Shown one piece after another: positions 12,404 through 24,277 of a stretch of DNA of 64,000 nucleotides (positions are counted from its first letter, which is position 1; every line of letters begins with the position of its first letter). Both the position numbers and the translations under genes were made by a program. A model generated the notes under the pieces. The model made no database searches and was not told the origin of the DNA. It was given only the letters and a program-made list of their open reading frames with translations. Source of the stretch: Gigaspora rosea. Lineage: Eukaryota; Glomeromycota; Glomeromycetes; Diversisporales; Gigasporaceae. The stretch spans positions 1-64,000 of the forward strand of contig QKWP01000680.1 in NCBI GenBank assembly GCA_003550325.1, given 5' to 3'.

Positions 12404-12510
12404 ACCGTATTTGCTCGTAATAACGCGCAGGGGTGTAATTTCGAATTTCGGCCTAAATTAAGCTTAATTCGGGCCATACTCGAAACAACGCTATTACGCG
12501 CAAATACAGT
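12404..12510. mobile_element. small inverted-repeat element (MITE)
   Basis: 107 bp with 19-bp inverted ends (left ACCGTATTTGCTCGTAATA; right the reverse complement of ACTGTATTTGCGCGTAATA) and a central near-palindrome GGCCTAAATTAAGCTTAATT. A related sequence lies at 59336-59470 (shared AATTTCGG...AATTCGGGCC core). No clear target duplication. Confidence 0.6.
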
Positions 12511-13009
12511 GACTAAATTAGAATGATTGGGCTGAAATACACGATTGAACGTCTCGGGCATCGGCTAATATCGCACTTATTGTAAAATAAAACATTCCGA
12601 AAATCCATTGCTAATAAATCGAGGGTTTGTGAATTTATGTGTTACATATTGATCATACAATCTGATTGGCAGTAATCACGGTACCTCCAAATTTTCGCGC
12701 AGTGGTGGGAGTAGACAAAACCTCAGATTTAAATATATAAATATAATCAATAAGAATGGGCTAAATATCTCGTGAGAGACGAAGGGGCGAACTCTATAGT
12801 AAATTAATCTCAGGCACTCCTTATATTCGGTATAAAGAAGTTCAATTAAAAAATCTAGGGCAACCAGTTTGGAGTGGTTATACTGTATTATACTAGTTAA
12901 TACTGTCTAATAAGGAAGAGAAATTTAACTTTATTACTATTATTTAATCAAATCAATATAATTCATATAATTATATAAAATTCCCTATAATCATTTAGTG
13001 TATAGAATA

Positions 13010-14667
13010 TTATAAAAAGTATTGTATTTTTTCCTATAAAATAGTTAATCAAAGTAATTAAATACCACGTTCTATTAATAGATAGAATAAAGATAAATAT
13101 ACATACTTTTCTGTCGATAGACATCTGTTGAGAGGGACCATCTCTGTCGTTTTCCGGAGCAGCATCGAATACATTGAAAAACCTTTGCCCCTCAACACCA
13201 ACTTCCAGAATCGACGCCATATTACCACAACGGTAGCAATAATTCGGGGCTGACCAAACAGTCGACAAACGATCATCATAAAGAACCTATAATCATTACA
13301 ATAATAAGATAGTAATTTACATTTGGCATTATTCAATATTGAAATATCGTATTTTTACATTCCAATCTACTTGCCTGAAACCCTTCCATGCATAGCTGAT
13401 GTGCACGTAGAATATGTTCCATTTGATTAATTTCGAGAAATTTTTTGACAACTTGTCCACCAAAAGTATATCCTGCACCCCTAAAACAATGGTAGCATAT
13501 TTTGAAAATAACAAATGAAAAAAACAAAATTGGTGACATAAATGTAAATATATCCAAACCTTGGTGAGATAGCAAATTCATCCTTGTCTGGGTCAGGATC
13601 AGACCAAACTAAGTCAGCCATTGGACCTTCGTGTGGAATTTCTACGAGGTAAATATACCAATTAACATGATTAAAATTTATTAGAAATTGCTCGTTCATG
13701 AGTTTGAATATGGATTGCCAAATACCTCTAAATCGATCAAGAATTTTTATCTGGTCTATGCTGTGTATGGATGGCGAAAGTCCTAATTGGACAAAAATAA
13801 TGTCTACTGAATATTTCCAACCGAATATAAAACACAAACAAATTTTGACAATTTATTTACCACCATGAACACAAAATATTCTGTTATCAATTACTACGGA
13901 TAAAGTAAGGAAGTCAAACATATCCGTGAAGTAATTCCAGACGTGTGTCGAACCGTATTTCCTAACGCACTCAGTGTAGAATCCATAGGTCTTAAAAATT
14001 TGTAAAGATTTATGTTAAAAACATGAATAAAAAAAAGTTGTAAAGATTTATGTTAAAAACATGAATAAAAAATTTGTAAAGATTTATATTATAACGTTAT
14101 ATTTACTTGAGTTACTGCTCTTGATTCATGATTTCCCCTTACAAGTTGCACTCTATCAGGATAGCGTAACTTGAGACAAGTCAATAACGAGATAGTTTCC
14201 ACGCTAAATAGTCCTCGATCCACGTAATCGCCTGCAGGAAACCGAACAAGGCGAATGTTTTGTGAACATTCGACTGAATCACCTTTATAAGCGTGTTCAA
14301 AGCTTTTGAATGTGGCTTAAAATCTTTAAAGTACCAAGGAAGAGATAATTTGTATGCGGGCAATAACCCCCAATTCGAAATATTTCTATCAGATCATAAA
14401 ATTGCCTGCAACAGTGTATATATTCTGTTAATGTAAAAAATTATATTTTTTGCAAAAATTGGAAGGATATTAAAGCAGTAATAATGCTTCCCATAAACGT
14501 TACCCGTGAATATCACCAACAACTGTTACAGGTGCAGAAATATGAATTACGTTGCTTTCACGCATTAGTAGCTCTTTGGTTTTTTCACAAATCTCTTTAA
14601 GAAGTGATTCATCGAGAAGTTGTTTCTGAAGTAACTGAGAAATACAAGCGTCAAGATCTAGGCCCAT
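13010..14667 (-). CDS. PPG1: Ppg1-type PP2A-like Ser/Thr phosphatase catalytic subunit
   Basis: Nine exons: 14667-14504, 14405-14335, 14231-14107, 13990-13861, 13782-13726, 13641-13560, 13480-13375, 13286-13107, 13033-13010. The total is 939 nt, 312 aa, the normal PP2A-family length. Metal-binding motifs are intact: GDIHGQF, GDYVDRG and RGNHESR, plus [10 protein letters not shown]. The C-terminus is YFL, the family's methylation tail; the last exon encodes only eight codons and was found by looking for it. SNVIHI near the N-terminus, [13 protein letters not shown] in the middle and [10 protein letters not shown] fit Ppg1 better than PP2A, PP4 or PP6. Yeast Ppg1 works with the Far/STRIPAK-like complex, and that role is inferred here. 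Intron 7 (13374-13287) has a GC donor (GCAAGT). The ATG at 14667 gives the conserved MGLDLDACI start; an in-frame ATG 63 nt upstream is less likely. Confidence 0.92.
13998..14092. repeat. tandem repeat inside phosphatase intron 3
   Basis: Two and a half copies of a roughly 39-bp unit beginning TTGTAAAGATTTATGTTAAA lie within the intron at 13991-14106. Copies one and two are nearly identical, which points to recent duplication. The splice sites lie outside the array. Confidence 0.8.
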
Positions 14668-14924
14668 TACGGAGACGTAAATGTTACTGAAATAATGTTG
14701 AAAGTTAATAAAAGCCGAATATATTATCATTCATCGGTTAGAAGTTACACCAACAATTTTTGTGCGAGTTTATTATTAGTGTCACATGTCGATTTCCTAG
14801 TATCGATTAATGAATTTTCGAAATCAGCTTCTCTTTACTCTTTTTCACTTTTTTGATATATACATATAAAAAAAAAAAAAAAAAAAAAAATCCAATTTCA
14901 AAGTAATTAATAAAATTAATTAAA
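14668..14924. promoter_or_regulatory. bidirectional promoter interval
   Basis: This 257-bp gap lies between the divergent start codons of the Ppg1-type phosphatase and the PHD-finger gene. A 21-base A run (about 14870-14890) lies 35 bp upstream of the PHD ATG. Poly(dA:dT) tracts commonly exclude nucleosomes at fungal promoters, so a shared promoter is inferred. Confidence 0.55.
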
Positions 14925-16944
14925 ATGATAGCGTCAATTTCTTCCAAATTTTCAGAGAATACTTCAACCGAAGTTTCTGACTCATCTGTAAAAATTCAGC
15001 AAAATCGGCAATCTCCAAAACAATCACGAACACATCCCGACACCTCGTCTGATTCTGGCTCTCAGCAAGGTGTAAGGAGGTCTCGGAGGACATCATTACG
15101 TGAAAAACCGACAAATTATGCGGAAGGAACCGGTTCTTCATCTTCAGAATCAGAGGTCAAATTAGGTGTAAGAAGACGGAGACTAAGTTCACGAGAGGAT
15201 TCAGTCTCATCTTCTAATTCTGATTTAGAATCTCGGCCTGTAATTAAAAGAGCTCGTTCTTCTCGTGGCTCTCAATCCCCAAAAAAGTCAAGCAGCTCTT
15301 CACTTTCTGAAATTTCAGAAAATTACTTATCTTCGGCTCTGGATAGTGAAAGTGAGACGCAAGAACCACCGTCACCTCCAGAAACGCCTAGTTTGCCGCT
15401 TCAAAAACGCCGTTCATCTCAGTCAGAATCATCAGATGATACATCTGAAGACACTGATAGAACGTCAGAACCTCCATCACCTCCAGGAACTCCAATACCG
15501 TTCGATCCATGTAAAATCTGTGGTGGATTTGAACCATTAGATTCACAATATCCACTTCTAGTTTGTGCTGGCTGTCAAATATGCGTTCATACAGGTTACT
15601 TGTGATATTTCATATTATAACCACTAAGTTTATCGAATAAAATATTCATCGCATATGTATTTTTTTTTTTTCAGATTGTTATGGAATATCCAACCGCAAA
15701 CCAATGGGAAGAAGTTGGCGTTGCGACCCATGTCTTAATGGAAGAGTTCGCAGAGCAATTAAAGTGTGTATTTAATGAATTATAAGAACAAGGATTCAAA
15801 TTTTTTTCTCGTTTATTATGAGTTTTTATGGGAATTATATATATATCACGCGTTTTAGGTTAAAAAGTGCGTGCTTTGCAGTCGCCCGGAGGGTGTAAAT
15901 AATGCGATGAAAAGAACTAATGGTAATAACTGGGTTCACGTTTTGTGTGCTACATTCACTCCCGAAACCTCATTCTATGACGCAGAAAATGTCTTCCTAG
16001 TCATGGACATTGAAGATATTAAAGATGAGAGTTGGGATGCAGTAACTTATCTACCAAATTTCTAGATTTGTTGTGTTTTATCTGTCGACTTGTTAATCTT
16101 GATTATTTTTATAGATTTGCTCCATATGTCAGATACGTGGAGGTGCTTGTATACAGTGCTCTAATTATACGTGTAAAAAGTTTTTGCATATTACATGCGC
16201 ACAAGAAGCAGGTTGTAATATTGGATTTGAGTTAAAATCCCCAAAACTAGCCTCCTCACAACAGGAATCATCCCCAAAATCATCGCCATCTAAGCACAAA
16301 TCGGAAGAAACCCAAATTGATATGGAACAGCCTACATTCGATGAGATTTCTCAAAGTGAAATGGTCTCTAGAGTTTTTTGTCAGGATCATTCTGATTTAC
16401 CAGAGAATTTTGTGAAATTAAATATTCGCGATTCACATTCTCATGAGGTATCTTTTTCTTAATTAAAATATATAATAGTACACTATAATCTATTTTATTT
16501 GTATCCGTTAAATCCCTATGTTCATTTTTATTTTAGTCGGCCCTGTATATTTATATTAAAAAATATAAGCAATATGATGCATCTCTTCGAGAGTACAAGC
16601 TAAAGACACGATATACACTAACGATTCCAGACCATGTTCGAGCTGCAATGAATGCGTATGAAGCATGGTACGAACAAAATACAAGCGATGATGAAATGGA
16701 CATAGACGAAGATAATGTTGTTGACACTATGACAAAAGTTGAGGATCTCAAAATACAGAATTATATCATACGTCCTTCAAATAGACAGTGTTCACGTTGT
16801 CCAGTTACACGTACAATCAAATGGTGGCCTGCGAAATGGCCTTATTTACCAAGATCTGCAATATTCTCTGTACGAGATGTAAGCGTTGTAATTTGCCACA
16901 GCTGCTTTCAGAAAGAGAAGGCTGCCACTCAACCAAATCTTTGA
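14925..16944 (+). CDS. PHD and extended-PHD chromatin protein
   Basis: Five exons: 14925-15594, 15675-15763, 15859-16041, 16115-16447, 16537-16944, giving 1683 nt and 560 aa. Residues 1-190 are Ser/Arg-rich and disordered, with the repeated phrases EPPSPPETP and EPPSPPGTP. A C4HC3 PHD finger follows (about 196-250: CKICGG, CAGC, VHTDCYGI, WRCDPC). Then comes an extended PHD (about 257-355: CVLCSRPEG, WVHVLCATFTP, ICSICQIRGGACIQC, FLHITCAQEAG). PHD followed by this CCHC-plus-PHD module is the histone-H3-reading arrangement of BRPF/JADE/AF10 and fungal Snt2 proteins. A last zinc-like module at 510-548 has C-x2-C-x31-C-x2-C spacing with a KWWP motif. No BAH, SANT or bromodomain is seen. Nuclear chromatin role inferred; closest relative probably Snt2-like, unproven. 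Confidence 0.88.
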
Positions 16945-17816
16945 ATTTATGACATTATTACATAGTTTGAATTCAGAATCGGGATTTCTGCTTCATTTGG
17001 AATAATATCCAAACCCAATACACATCGGTCAGAGGGTCAAACTAAAAAACCAATAAAGTTTGTTAAATCAATGCTATAAATTATTAAAACATCGGGATCC
17101 TAAAGGGTGATTTAGTGATAGACAGATGTGTTGAATAAGCGTGATATATTAAATCTAATACAGTAATAGTTAATGTATGCAATAAGCAAAAAAATAATTA
17201 TAAAAATGAAACCTTTTCACATCAAAAATTAAACTTCTAATAGTAAATAATAAACTTTATGCCCAATTTTCCTTTGAAATAATAGTTTTTAAAAAAATAA
17301 AACCCTGATACCCTTGAGCCTGTTTACCCGGCAACCCGGAAATCGTTATACGTAGCAATAATAATTAATTTGTACGAAAAGACCTTGTCAAAAATTAAAT
17401 AAAATTTTCGGCCTTGCTCTTCAGAACTCGTATTTTTATTTACGATTCACATTTTATTCTACAGTCATGTATCTCCATTTTTCTTTTTTATCCAATGGTT
17501 TTGATTGAAATTGACCAATAATTTGGACATCCAAATTCTTAATGCCAACTTAATTTCAAAGGTGTTCAAATTTCCAATTTTGTCCATTAACTAAAACATA
17601 ATTGTATATAATTATATTAACAAAAGTAGATTACAACATGCCAATTTTTTTTATCAAATATATATATAGTAAATAAAAAGTAATTCAAAACAGTATTAAT
17701 TGGTTAGTTTAAAATAAACCAAATTTTTGCAATACAATAAATAGCATTATATACTTTATTTATAGTTGTAGTTATTAAAGTTTTTTAATTTAATTAAATT
17801 AATTAAATATTTTGTT
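16945..17816. other. gene-free AT-rich interval
   Basis: Downstream of the PHD gene. No open frame with protein-like content and no clear repeat structure is visible. Confidence 0.55.
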
Positions 17817-17824
17817 AGGACGAT

Positions 17825-18380
17825 TAGTGTTCAGACCCGTCATGAAAATCCCCACCCGGGTCACCCGGGTGATAAAAAAAAAAAATAGTCTAATTCTATT
17901 TGAAAAATTTCTTAAGCCCATTTGATCCGTAAGCTACTATAGAATCTATAGTAGCTTACGGATCAAATGGGCTTAAGAAATTTTTCAACTCCGTTTTTTT
18001 TTTTTTAGAATTAGACTATATTTTTTTATCACCTAGGTGACCCGTTTTACCACCCACGGGTGACCCGTGTTACCACCCAAGGGTGACCCGTGTTACCACC
18101 CAAGGGTGACCCGTGTAGGATTCTTTCTACTACACTACCCAGTGTTCACCTATAACCTGGGTGATCCAAGTTGGAATTTTCATGACAGGTCAGAAAACTA
18201 CTATATATATAGTTTATAACCAACTCATACGGGTCACCCATGTAGGTAACCCACGAGTCACCCATGTAGGTAACCCACGGGTGACCCGCGGGTTGACCAC
18301 CCGGGTGGGCCATAATTCAACCCGGGTCACCCGCCCACCCGCGGGTGACCAGGGTGATACCTACCCGGGTCCAAACACTA
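17825..18380. mobile_element. hAT-like motif-array element A
   Basis: 556 bp flanked by a perfect 8-bp target duplication AGGACGAT (17817-17824 and 18381-18388). The ends are TAGTGTTCAGACCCG and the reverse complement of TAGTGTTTGGACCCG. An 8-bp duplication with a TAGNG end is the hAT signature. The interior has no coding capacity. It contains a long perfect palindrome (arms 17904-17940 and 17946-17985, with further arms to about 17869 and 18034) and many copies of ACCCGGGTGACCCGTG-type words. The open frame at 18161-18409 only translates these words. Confidence 0.88.
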
Positions 18381-18388
18381 AGGACGAT

Positions 18389-20160
18389 CTTAACGCTCAC
18401 CAGTGGTGAAAATCAACTACCCCAAGAACACCTCCAAAAATTAACCAATCAGAATTGGTAACGTGAAATCCATATGGGCGGATTTGTTTCCACTCAAAAT
18501 TGTCACAAACTCGGTTTTATCACATATGATGATCAAAACATGACCATTAACCAATCAAATTAATAACGTGACATTTGTTAATCAAAGAATATGATAACAA
18601 TTTCAAACGATTTATTATCAGTTATCAAATTATTTATTATCAGCGAAGCTTTATTTAATTATATATTTTTAAATAGTAATTCGACTCTATATTTCTGTCA
18701 TCACCATCTACTAGAGACGCATTTCAACTTTTAGCTTATATTAAATTAAACAATATCGCTCATACGTATTTGATCTAAATCACATCTACACAACTACTAT
18801 AAAATTATAACGCACAAGATATAAAATACTGTTAATTAAAATAATTGAAGATTATCTAAAACGTCTAGTATTTTTTTGTTGACTATATCTAGTAAACTAA
18901 TGTTTTAGTTTTGAGATTAGTGAATATTAATACGAAGTAAAAAACATTATCAATTTTGTAAGGTCTTACTGAAATTCATACCACAATACCGAAACTATTC
19001 TTGTATTCTGAAATAACTATTCTTGTTTGTTTAAAGATCTTTGCCACATACTGCACATGGCCCTGTGTTTTTACGTTGTCTATATTCTTTTTTTATTCGT
19101 GCTTAAATTTCTATCAAATAAAACCAACTCAGTATAATGTTTATAACATCACTGAACCCAGTGATATATTCGTGTTAATCACATCACATGGTAAATCATT
19201 CGGCCTAAGTTAGGGTTAGTGTTAGGGTAGGTGATAGTATAGTTTAGGCCGATTTGGTTAGTGCTAGTAAACAAATGACGTAATTGTATGATTTCACGTG
19301 ATGTGATGATCACAGGGTTCAGTGATCTTTAAGTGTCCCCAGTTCAGCGTTTAAATTCTGAGCAGCAGGGTTTTCATAGCATTAACAGTTAAGCGAGAGT
19401 TTTGGTATTAGTTTACGAAACTTTTCTCTGCCACATACTGCACAGGGTACCGTATTTCTATGTTGTGATTCCTTTGACATCGTCACTAATAAGTTTTTAT
19501 TCTTGCGGGATCCTAAAAAACCGTTGCGGGATCCCTGAAACTAAGGTCTTGGCGAATATAAATGTGAAATTTCCAACTGTCATGTTTTTACGAAAAAATT
19601 TTTAGCTCTAGTTTTACAAAGCCCTAAATATTTACTATTGTATTTAATAAATCAACCAATCAACGTTAATTTTACAATAATCACATTTTTTGTCGATCGG
19701 AAATAAATCCGCCCATATGCAAAACAATCGAATTTAAGAGTAATAAGTAAGTTAGAGTACATTGAAGTTAGAGTTAGGGTAAGGTTAGGGCAAGGTTAGA
19801 AGTAGAGTATATACTAAAATTTGATGCAGAATTTTTTTTGTTAGAATATGAAAGGTGGTTTCTTATGCGGCTTTTCAAGAAACATGCGATTTTTGACTGA
19901 TTTGTTGCGCAGAATTTTTGGGGTAGTTGACAATGATTGGCTGACACGTGTCGCGAAGCAGCACGTGTCAGACGTTATATAATAGATTAGATGGTCGATC
20001 AAAAAAATTTTTCAGAATGCTTTTTGGAAAGTAAAATTTTTTTTCTTTCGCAGGTACTAACGTAGTGTTTTCTTTTCGTAATTACAAGACTTTGCTACTA
20101 TTAATAAGCCATAAGGAAGCTTTGGTATTAATATTTTAGTACGTATTAAAAAAAAAAAAA
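18389..20160. other. gene-free interval with dispersed repeats
   Basis: No gene is seen. Two diverged direct copies of a block containing GCCACATACTGCACA occur near 19041 and 19430. Short TTAGGG-like words occur at 19212-19230 and 19765-19800. A 175-bp MITE (19150-19324) is listed separately. Confidence 0.5.
19150..19324. mobile_element. small MITE with CACTGAACCC ends
   Basis: 175 bp with inverted ends CACTGAACCCAGTGAT and the reverse complement of CACTGAACCCTGTGAT. The inner part shares ACGTCATTTGTTTAC-type sequence with 11886-11980 in inverse orientation. AT flanks both ends; the duplication length is not clear. Confidence 0.6.
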
Positions 20161-20255
20161 GGGGTGCCAAAATCAAAAACAGCTTCGCGTACCAGCATCA
20201 AGGTTCTGCCGACATCACAAACAGCTTCACGTACCAGCACCAAGGTTTTTTTTTT
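20161..20255 (+). repeat. duplicated leader of BTB fragment
   Basis: A near-identical copy of 20646-20750. Both encode two rounds of a KVLPKSKTASRTS-like phrase and both run into a T-run after ACCAGCACCAAGG. This copy follows an A-run as the other does, about 485 bp upstream. Confidence 0.7.
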
Positions 20256-20645
20256 TTTAAAAAGTTATTGTTAATTAAATATTATTTGGTTCGTAAGAAC
20301 TAAAAAAAATGTGAATATTTTCGTAAGCGTAGATTTAAATTTATGTCGACCAAGGTGAGTTTTGTTGAGTTGTTATATGTTTGAAGTTACGCTGCCACTA
20401 GAAGTAAATCAGAGAATTGAAAGCTCATCGTGGCCACAGCTTGTAAATGCTGTGAACGTTCTTCTCTGTTTTCGAAAAGCTGACTGGCACGGTATCGGGG
20501 CCTGTGGTGAATAAGGCATATGAATTATTATTGACTGGCATGGTATCGGGATAATAATTCTTGACAACTATGATACAAATACTCATTTATATATACTTTT
20601 TGTATCCAATAGGCGAGAACAGAGATTGACTTAAAAAAAAAAAGG

Positions 20646-20873
20646 ATGCCAGAATCCAAGGTCCTGCCGAAATCAAAAACAGCTTCACGTACCAGCATCA
20701 AGGTTCTGCCGAAATCACAAACAGCTTCACGTACCAGCACCAAGGTTTTTTTTAAAGATAAAGAAGATTTTAATGTAATTATTAAAATTGGTGAACGTGA
20801 ACCTCCGAATAATAAAATATTTCAAGCACATTCAGCTATTTTGAAGCATCTATCGATCTTTATATTTTTATAA
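20646..20873 (+). pseudogene. truncated BTB-domain gene
   Basis: A 75-codon open frame. After a Ser/Lys-rich leader with an internal repeat (KVLPKSKTASRTS, KVLPKSQTASRTS) it enters a BTB domain: DFNVIIKIGEREPPNNKIF, then QAHSAIL, and breaks off at HLSIFIFL. This FxVxIKxGE...FxAHSxIL pattern is the first quarter of the BTB domain of the expanded BTB/TLDc family in Glomeromycotina. The rest of the BTB, and any BACK or TLDc part, is missing. Probably not functional. Confidence 0.78.
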
Positions 20874-22369
20874 TGAATTGAAATCAGCTAGCAAAGATGA
20901 AAATAATATTAAAAACAAATGGACAACTTAATGTTGGACTCTGCTATGATGAAGAAGGTATGTAATAAAAAAACGCAGTTGAGTGTTATTTGAAATTGCT
21001 GAGAGCAATTCGAATGGTCAACTTAACACTGTACAAGGAATCGTGGAAAAGACTAGAGCGCAGACTAAGCGCAGTAGTTCTTAATAATTCAGAAAGTATT
21101 TAAAGCTTGAGTTTTCGCGCTACTATGATTAGATCAGACTTGGTCTCAGAATATGATTTCGATTACAATGTCTTAGTTATAGTTTTTTATAAGAATCAGA
21201 TTTTCATTGTATTTGAGTTTAGTGTATATTTTTTTGTTAGTATTACGTTGTTATCCCATTGGTACTATATAACCACCCGTGCTTTTTTTTCAAATTATTT
21301 ATACTGGTCTATATGAAAATCATGTGACACATGATTTTCATATAGACCGGTGTGATTAACGTTAAGTTTTGATCTTTTAAAATTTTTGTTTACTGCAAGA
21401 TCGTGAACGAAGTCATGTTTACTAGGTCGCAGGTTTTAAAATTGTGTTTTGAGGTCCAGTGGATTTTAAAATTGTCATAGGAAGACAAATGACTATAATA
21501 GGTTCGAAGAGTTTATAGACAGACGAAGACTTTATTAGGTTCGAAGATTTAAAATTGTTGTAAGCAGGTGAAGGACTTTACTTGATACTAAAAGTTTTAG
21601 AATTTTATAGGAAAATGAAGAATTTTAATGTACTTTATTAATTTTTTATTCAATAAAAAAAAGTTTTATTTAAATATTTAAATATCAATTTTTTTTATTA
21701 TTTTGATATTGTTATCACATTTTTTAATGTTCTAAAAGGTTAAAAGTGAGAAACGTTTAAAAATATCATTTAAGAGTAGTCTTGAATGTGCCGAAGATTC
21801 CAAAGATAATAGAAGAGCTTGAGCTTGAAGAATTAAATTCTTAAATTCGTTTTCATACTTGACAGCTTTATGAAACTGGTCGAGAAGCAGCCATTTAACA
21901 CACTTGTTATTGAGTATTCTTTACACGAGAGATTCTCTGCAGTTTGAAAATTTCTTCGGTTATTGTGATGTACTGTTTCTTGCATTCGATTTTTATTTTA
22001 TCTTTTTTAAGTAACTACAGTAGCTGAAGTTTATTGAATGACGTGTTGCACGTAATTTTACTATTATTTTATAAAATATACCGTATTCACCGATATCCAT
22101 TAAATAACAAGTATTTATTCTATTTTCTTTATTTATTAATGTTATTATAATAAATTACCCCCCCCCGATGATTAATTAATTACATCATATACGTCTTATT
22201 TAAATCAATCACATAGATCTAGTTAAGTGATAACCTGATCCAAATTAATTAATTCTCGTGATGTCATAAACCCGTGTACGATCGCTATAAATTCAAACCC
22301 AAGTGAATTATCGGAGCTAAATTGGACCGATATCCATCATTGCTCTCCTAACCAATAGTTAGTAAGCTT
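20874..22369. other. gene-free interval
   Basis: No gene recognised. It holds one strong hairpin (21304-21350) and otherwise AT-rich unique-looking sequence. Confidence 0.5.
21304..21350. repeat. perfect hairpin
   Basis: Two 22-23 bp arms (CTGGTCTATATGAAAATCAT left, its near-exact reverse complement right) surround a one- or two-base centre. Probably a cruciform-prone palindrome; no target duplication seen. Confidence 0.8.
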
Positions 22370-22550
22370 TTGATTGATTATAATCGATAAAAGGCTATGA
22401 TCGATCAAACTCTATGATTGATCATAGCATTTTGATCGATTATAATCGATCAATAGGCTATGATCGATCAAACTCAGTGATCGATCATGATCGAACTAAA
22501 GATTTCGTATCGATCATGATCATTTTGACCGAGCAATCGATCATATTAGG
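22370..22550. repeat. degenerate TCGATCA array
   Basis: About fifteen overlapping GATCGATCA / TGATTATAATCGAT words on both strands. It looks like the interior of a motif-array element, but no matching target duplication was found. Confidence 0.7.
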
Positions 22551-23694
22551 TTCGATTCCAATCTCTAAGAAAGAATTTTATTTTTTTCTCTTAGAATTCT
22601 ACTATTTTACTTAAATAACTTATGACAGATATAAAGAAGTAATCAAGAAAGAAATGAAAAAGCTTAAAACTCTCATACAGCTGTCACAAGTTGTCGCAAG
22701 TTCTGTCACAAGTACCTGCAAACAACTAGTGACAACTTGTAACAAAAATTTCAGAATACTTTGATATAACATGGTATTAAATATAGGCAAAATCGATCTA
22801 ATAGCATTTCCTAATAACATTTCTAATGCTAACTAGTGTCAAAAACTCTAGCAATCGAAATCGGCATACTTTAATATAATGTGTCTTAAATATAGGCACA
22901 ATCGATTTGATATTTGATAGTATTTTCTGATAACATTGTGAAATATACATTACAACTAGGACAGATTTCCTAGAATTAACTATAAGCAAAGTAAATCAAC
23001 AACATAACCCAATAACATGTATATAGCATGATCTGATAACATGTATATCAGATATATAGTATCCCTGATACCATATACTTTGGCTATTTGCTTCCACAAA
23101 TGATGACATAATCACAATCAGGTTATCAAACTCGTAATAAAGCCAACTAGTTGCATAACCTATCTTAGCTATTTATTATAATGAAATGTGATGATGTGAA
23201 CACAAATTTATCGTTATATTTTTTTAATAGAGTATGGATACCTAAGTATAATGACAAACTCATAAACCAATCATTACTCAAATGATGACACATATATGTC
23301 CTTATTGTTATTCATAACCTAAACAGACCTAAACTAAGTAAAAATAACATAATTATATTATTTTTACTTTTCTTACCAAAATGAATCGATTGGTACCAAA
23401 ATTATTTAATTTGGCAAAATTTAGACAAATTTTTATAAAAAAATTATGTTATTTTTTTGATCCTCCTATTTATTAGAAAAAACATTATATTTTGTGAACT
23501 CTTCTTGTATAATGTTATTTATGAATACCCTTAAAAAGCACAATAATAGTATTTTATATATAATATAATGAAATTACATAAAATTCAATTTACTAAAACT
23601 TAAGTAAAATTATATATATTATAAATTTGTAACTTTTGTAATACAACCTAAATGCATATTCAAATTAGAAGGCTTCTTAAAGCCTGGTATGCTA
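22551..23694. other. gene-free interval with diverged tandem copies
   Basis: Two diverged direct copies of a block with ATACTTTGATATAA and TATAGGCAAAATCGAT are at 22757-22860 and 22866-22960. No gene is seen. Confidence 0.5.
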
Positions 23695-24265
23695 TAATTT
23701 TTCTAATTTTAATTGATGATCCACCAGTTAACTGAAGAATGTTCATAGTATAATATGATATGTAAATCACTTATAGCAGAAATACCATGTTTACCCAAGG
23801 AAAAATAATTTTTTACTAAGTTAACAAACCTTGTTGATTAATTAAAGTTGTAAAGCTCATTATAACAAATCTAAAAGTAGTAAAATCATTAAAATTAGCC
23901 CAGTAGATGCCGAACTAATGCTGAGATATCTTCGAAATATGATTGGACAGCTATGTAAAATTCTATGTAAACAAACATTTGTTTACATAGAATTTTACAT
24001 AGTCATCCGTTCATATTTTAAAGATATCTTAGCATCTACTGGGCTGATGTTTATAGTTTTACCATTTTTAGATTTGTCATAATGAGCTCTACAACTTTCA
24101 ATTAATCGACAAGATTTGTTAACTTAGTAAAAAAAATTATTTTTTTTTGGATGAACGTAGCATTTTTGCTATAAGTGATTTATATAGTGATTTGCATCAT
24201 ATTACGCTATATTCATTCTTTAGTTGACTAGTGGATCATCAATTATTAAAATTGACTAGATAAAA
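23695..24265. repeat. long inverted repeat (fold-back)
   Basis: Two arms of about 270 bp (23695-23970 and 23985-24265) are reverse complements with roughly 80 percent identity by eye. They share AATTGATGATCCAC, TAGTAAAATCATTAAAAT-like and CCCAGTAGATGC words. The centre (23953-24003) is nearly perfect: CTATGTAAAATTCTATGTAA against its complement. No coding. Likely a fold-back transposon; ends not defined. Confidence 0.75.
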
Positions 24266-24277
24266 ACAAATAGTATA

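Larger units (their letters stand above)
11591..13009. other. gene-free interval with repeat relics
   Basis: No gene is seen. The 11886-11980 stretch is an inverted copy of 19235-19310 (shared CACATCACGTGAAAT and ACGTCATTTGTTTAC), so it is a dispersed repeat. An ACCGACCG array and a 107-bp inverted-repeat element are listed separately. Confidence 0.55.

Noticed and set aside
18161..18409. 82-codon frame with GNPRVTHV repeats
   Set aside because: Translation of the ACCCGGGTGA array in element A.
19212..19800. TTAGGG-like words suggesting interstitial telomere
   Set aside because: Only scattered, imperfect copies (GTTAGGGTAAGGTTAGGG) with no sustained array.
22370..22550. CRISPR-like array of TCGATCA words
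   Set aside because: Units are degenerate, on both strands and without regular spacers; the organism is a eukaryote.
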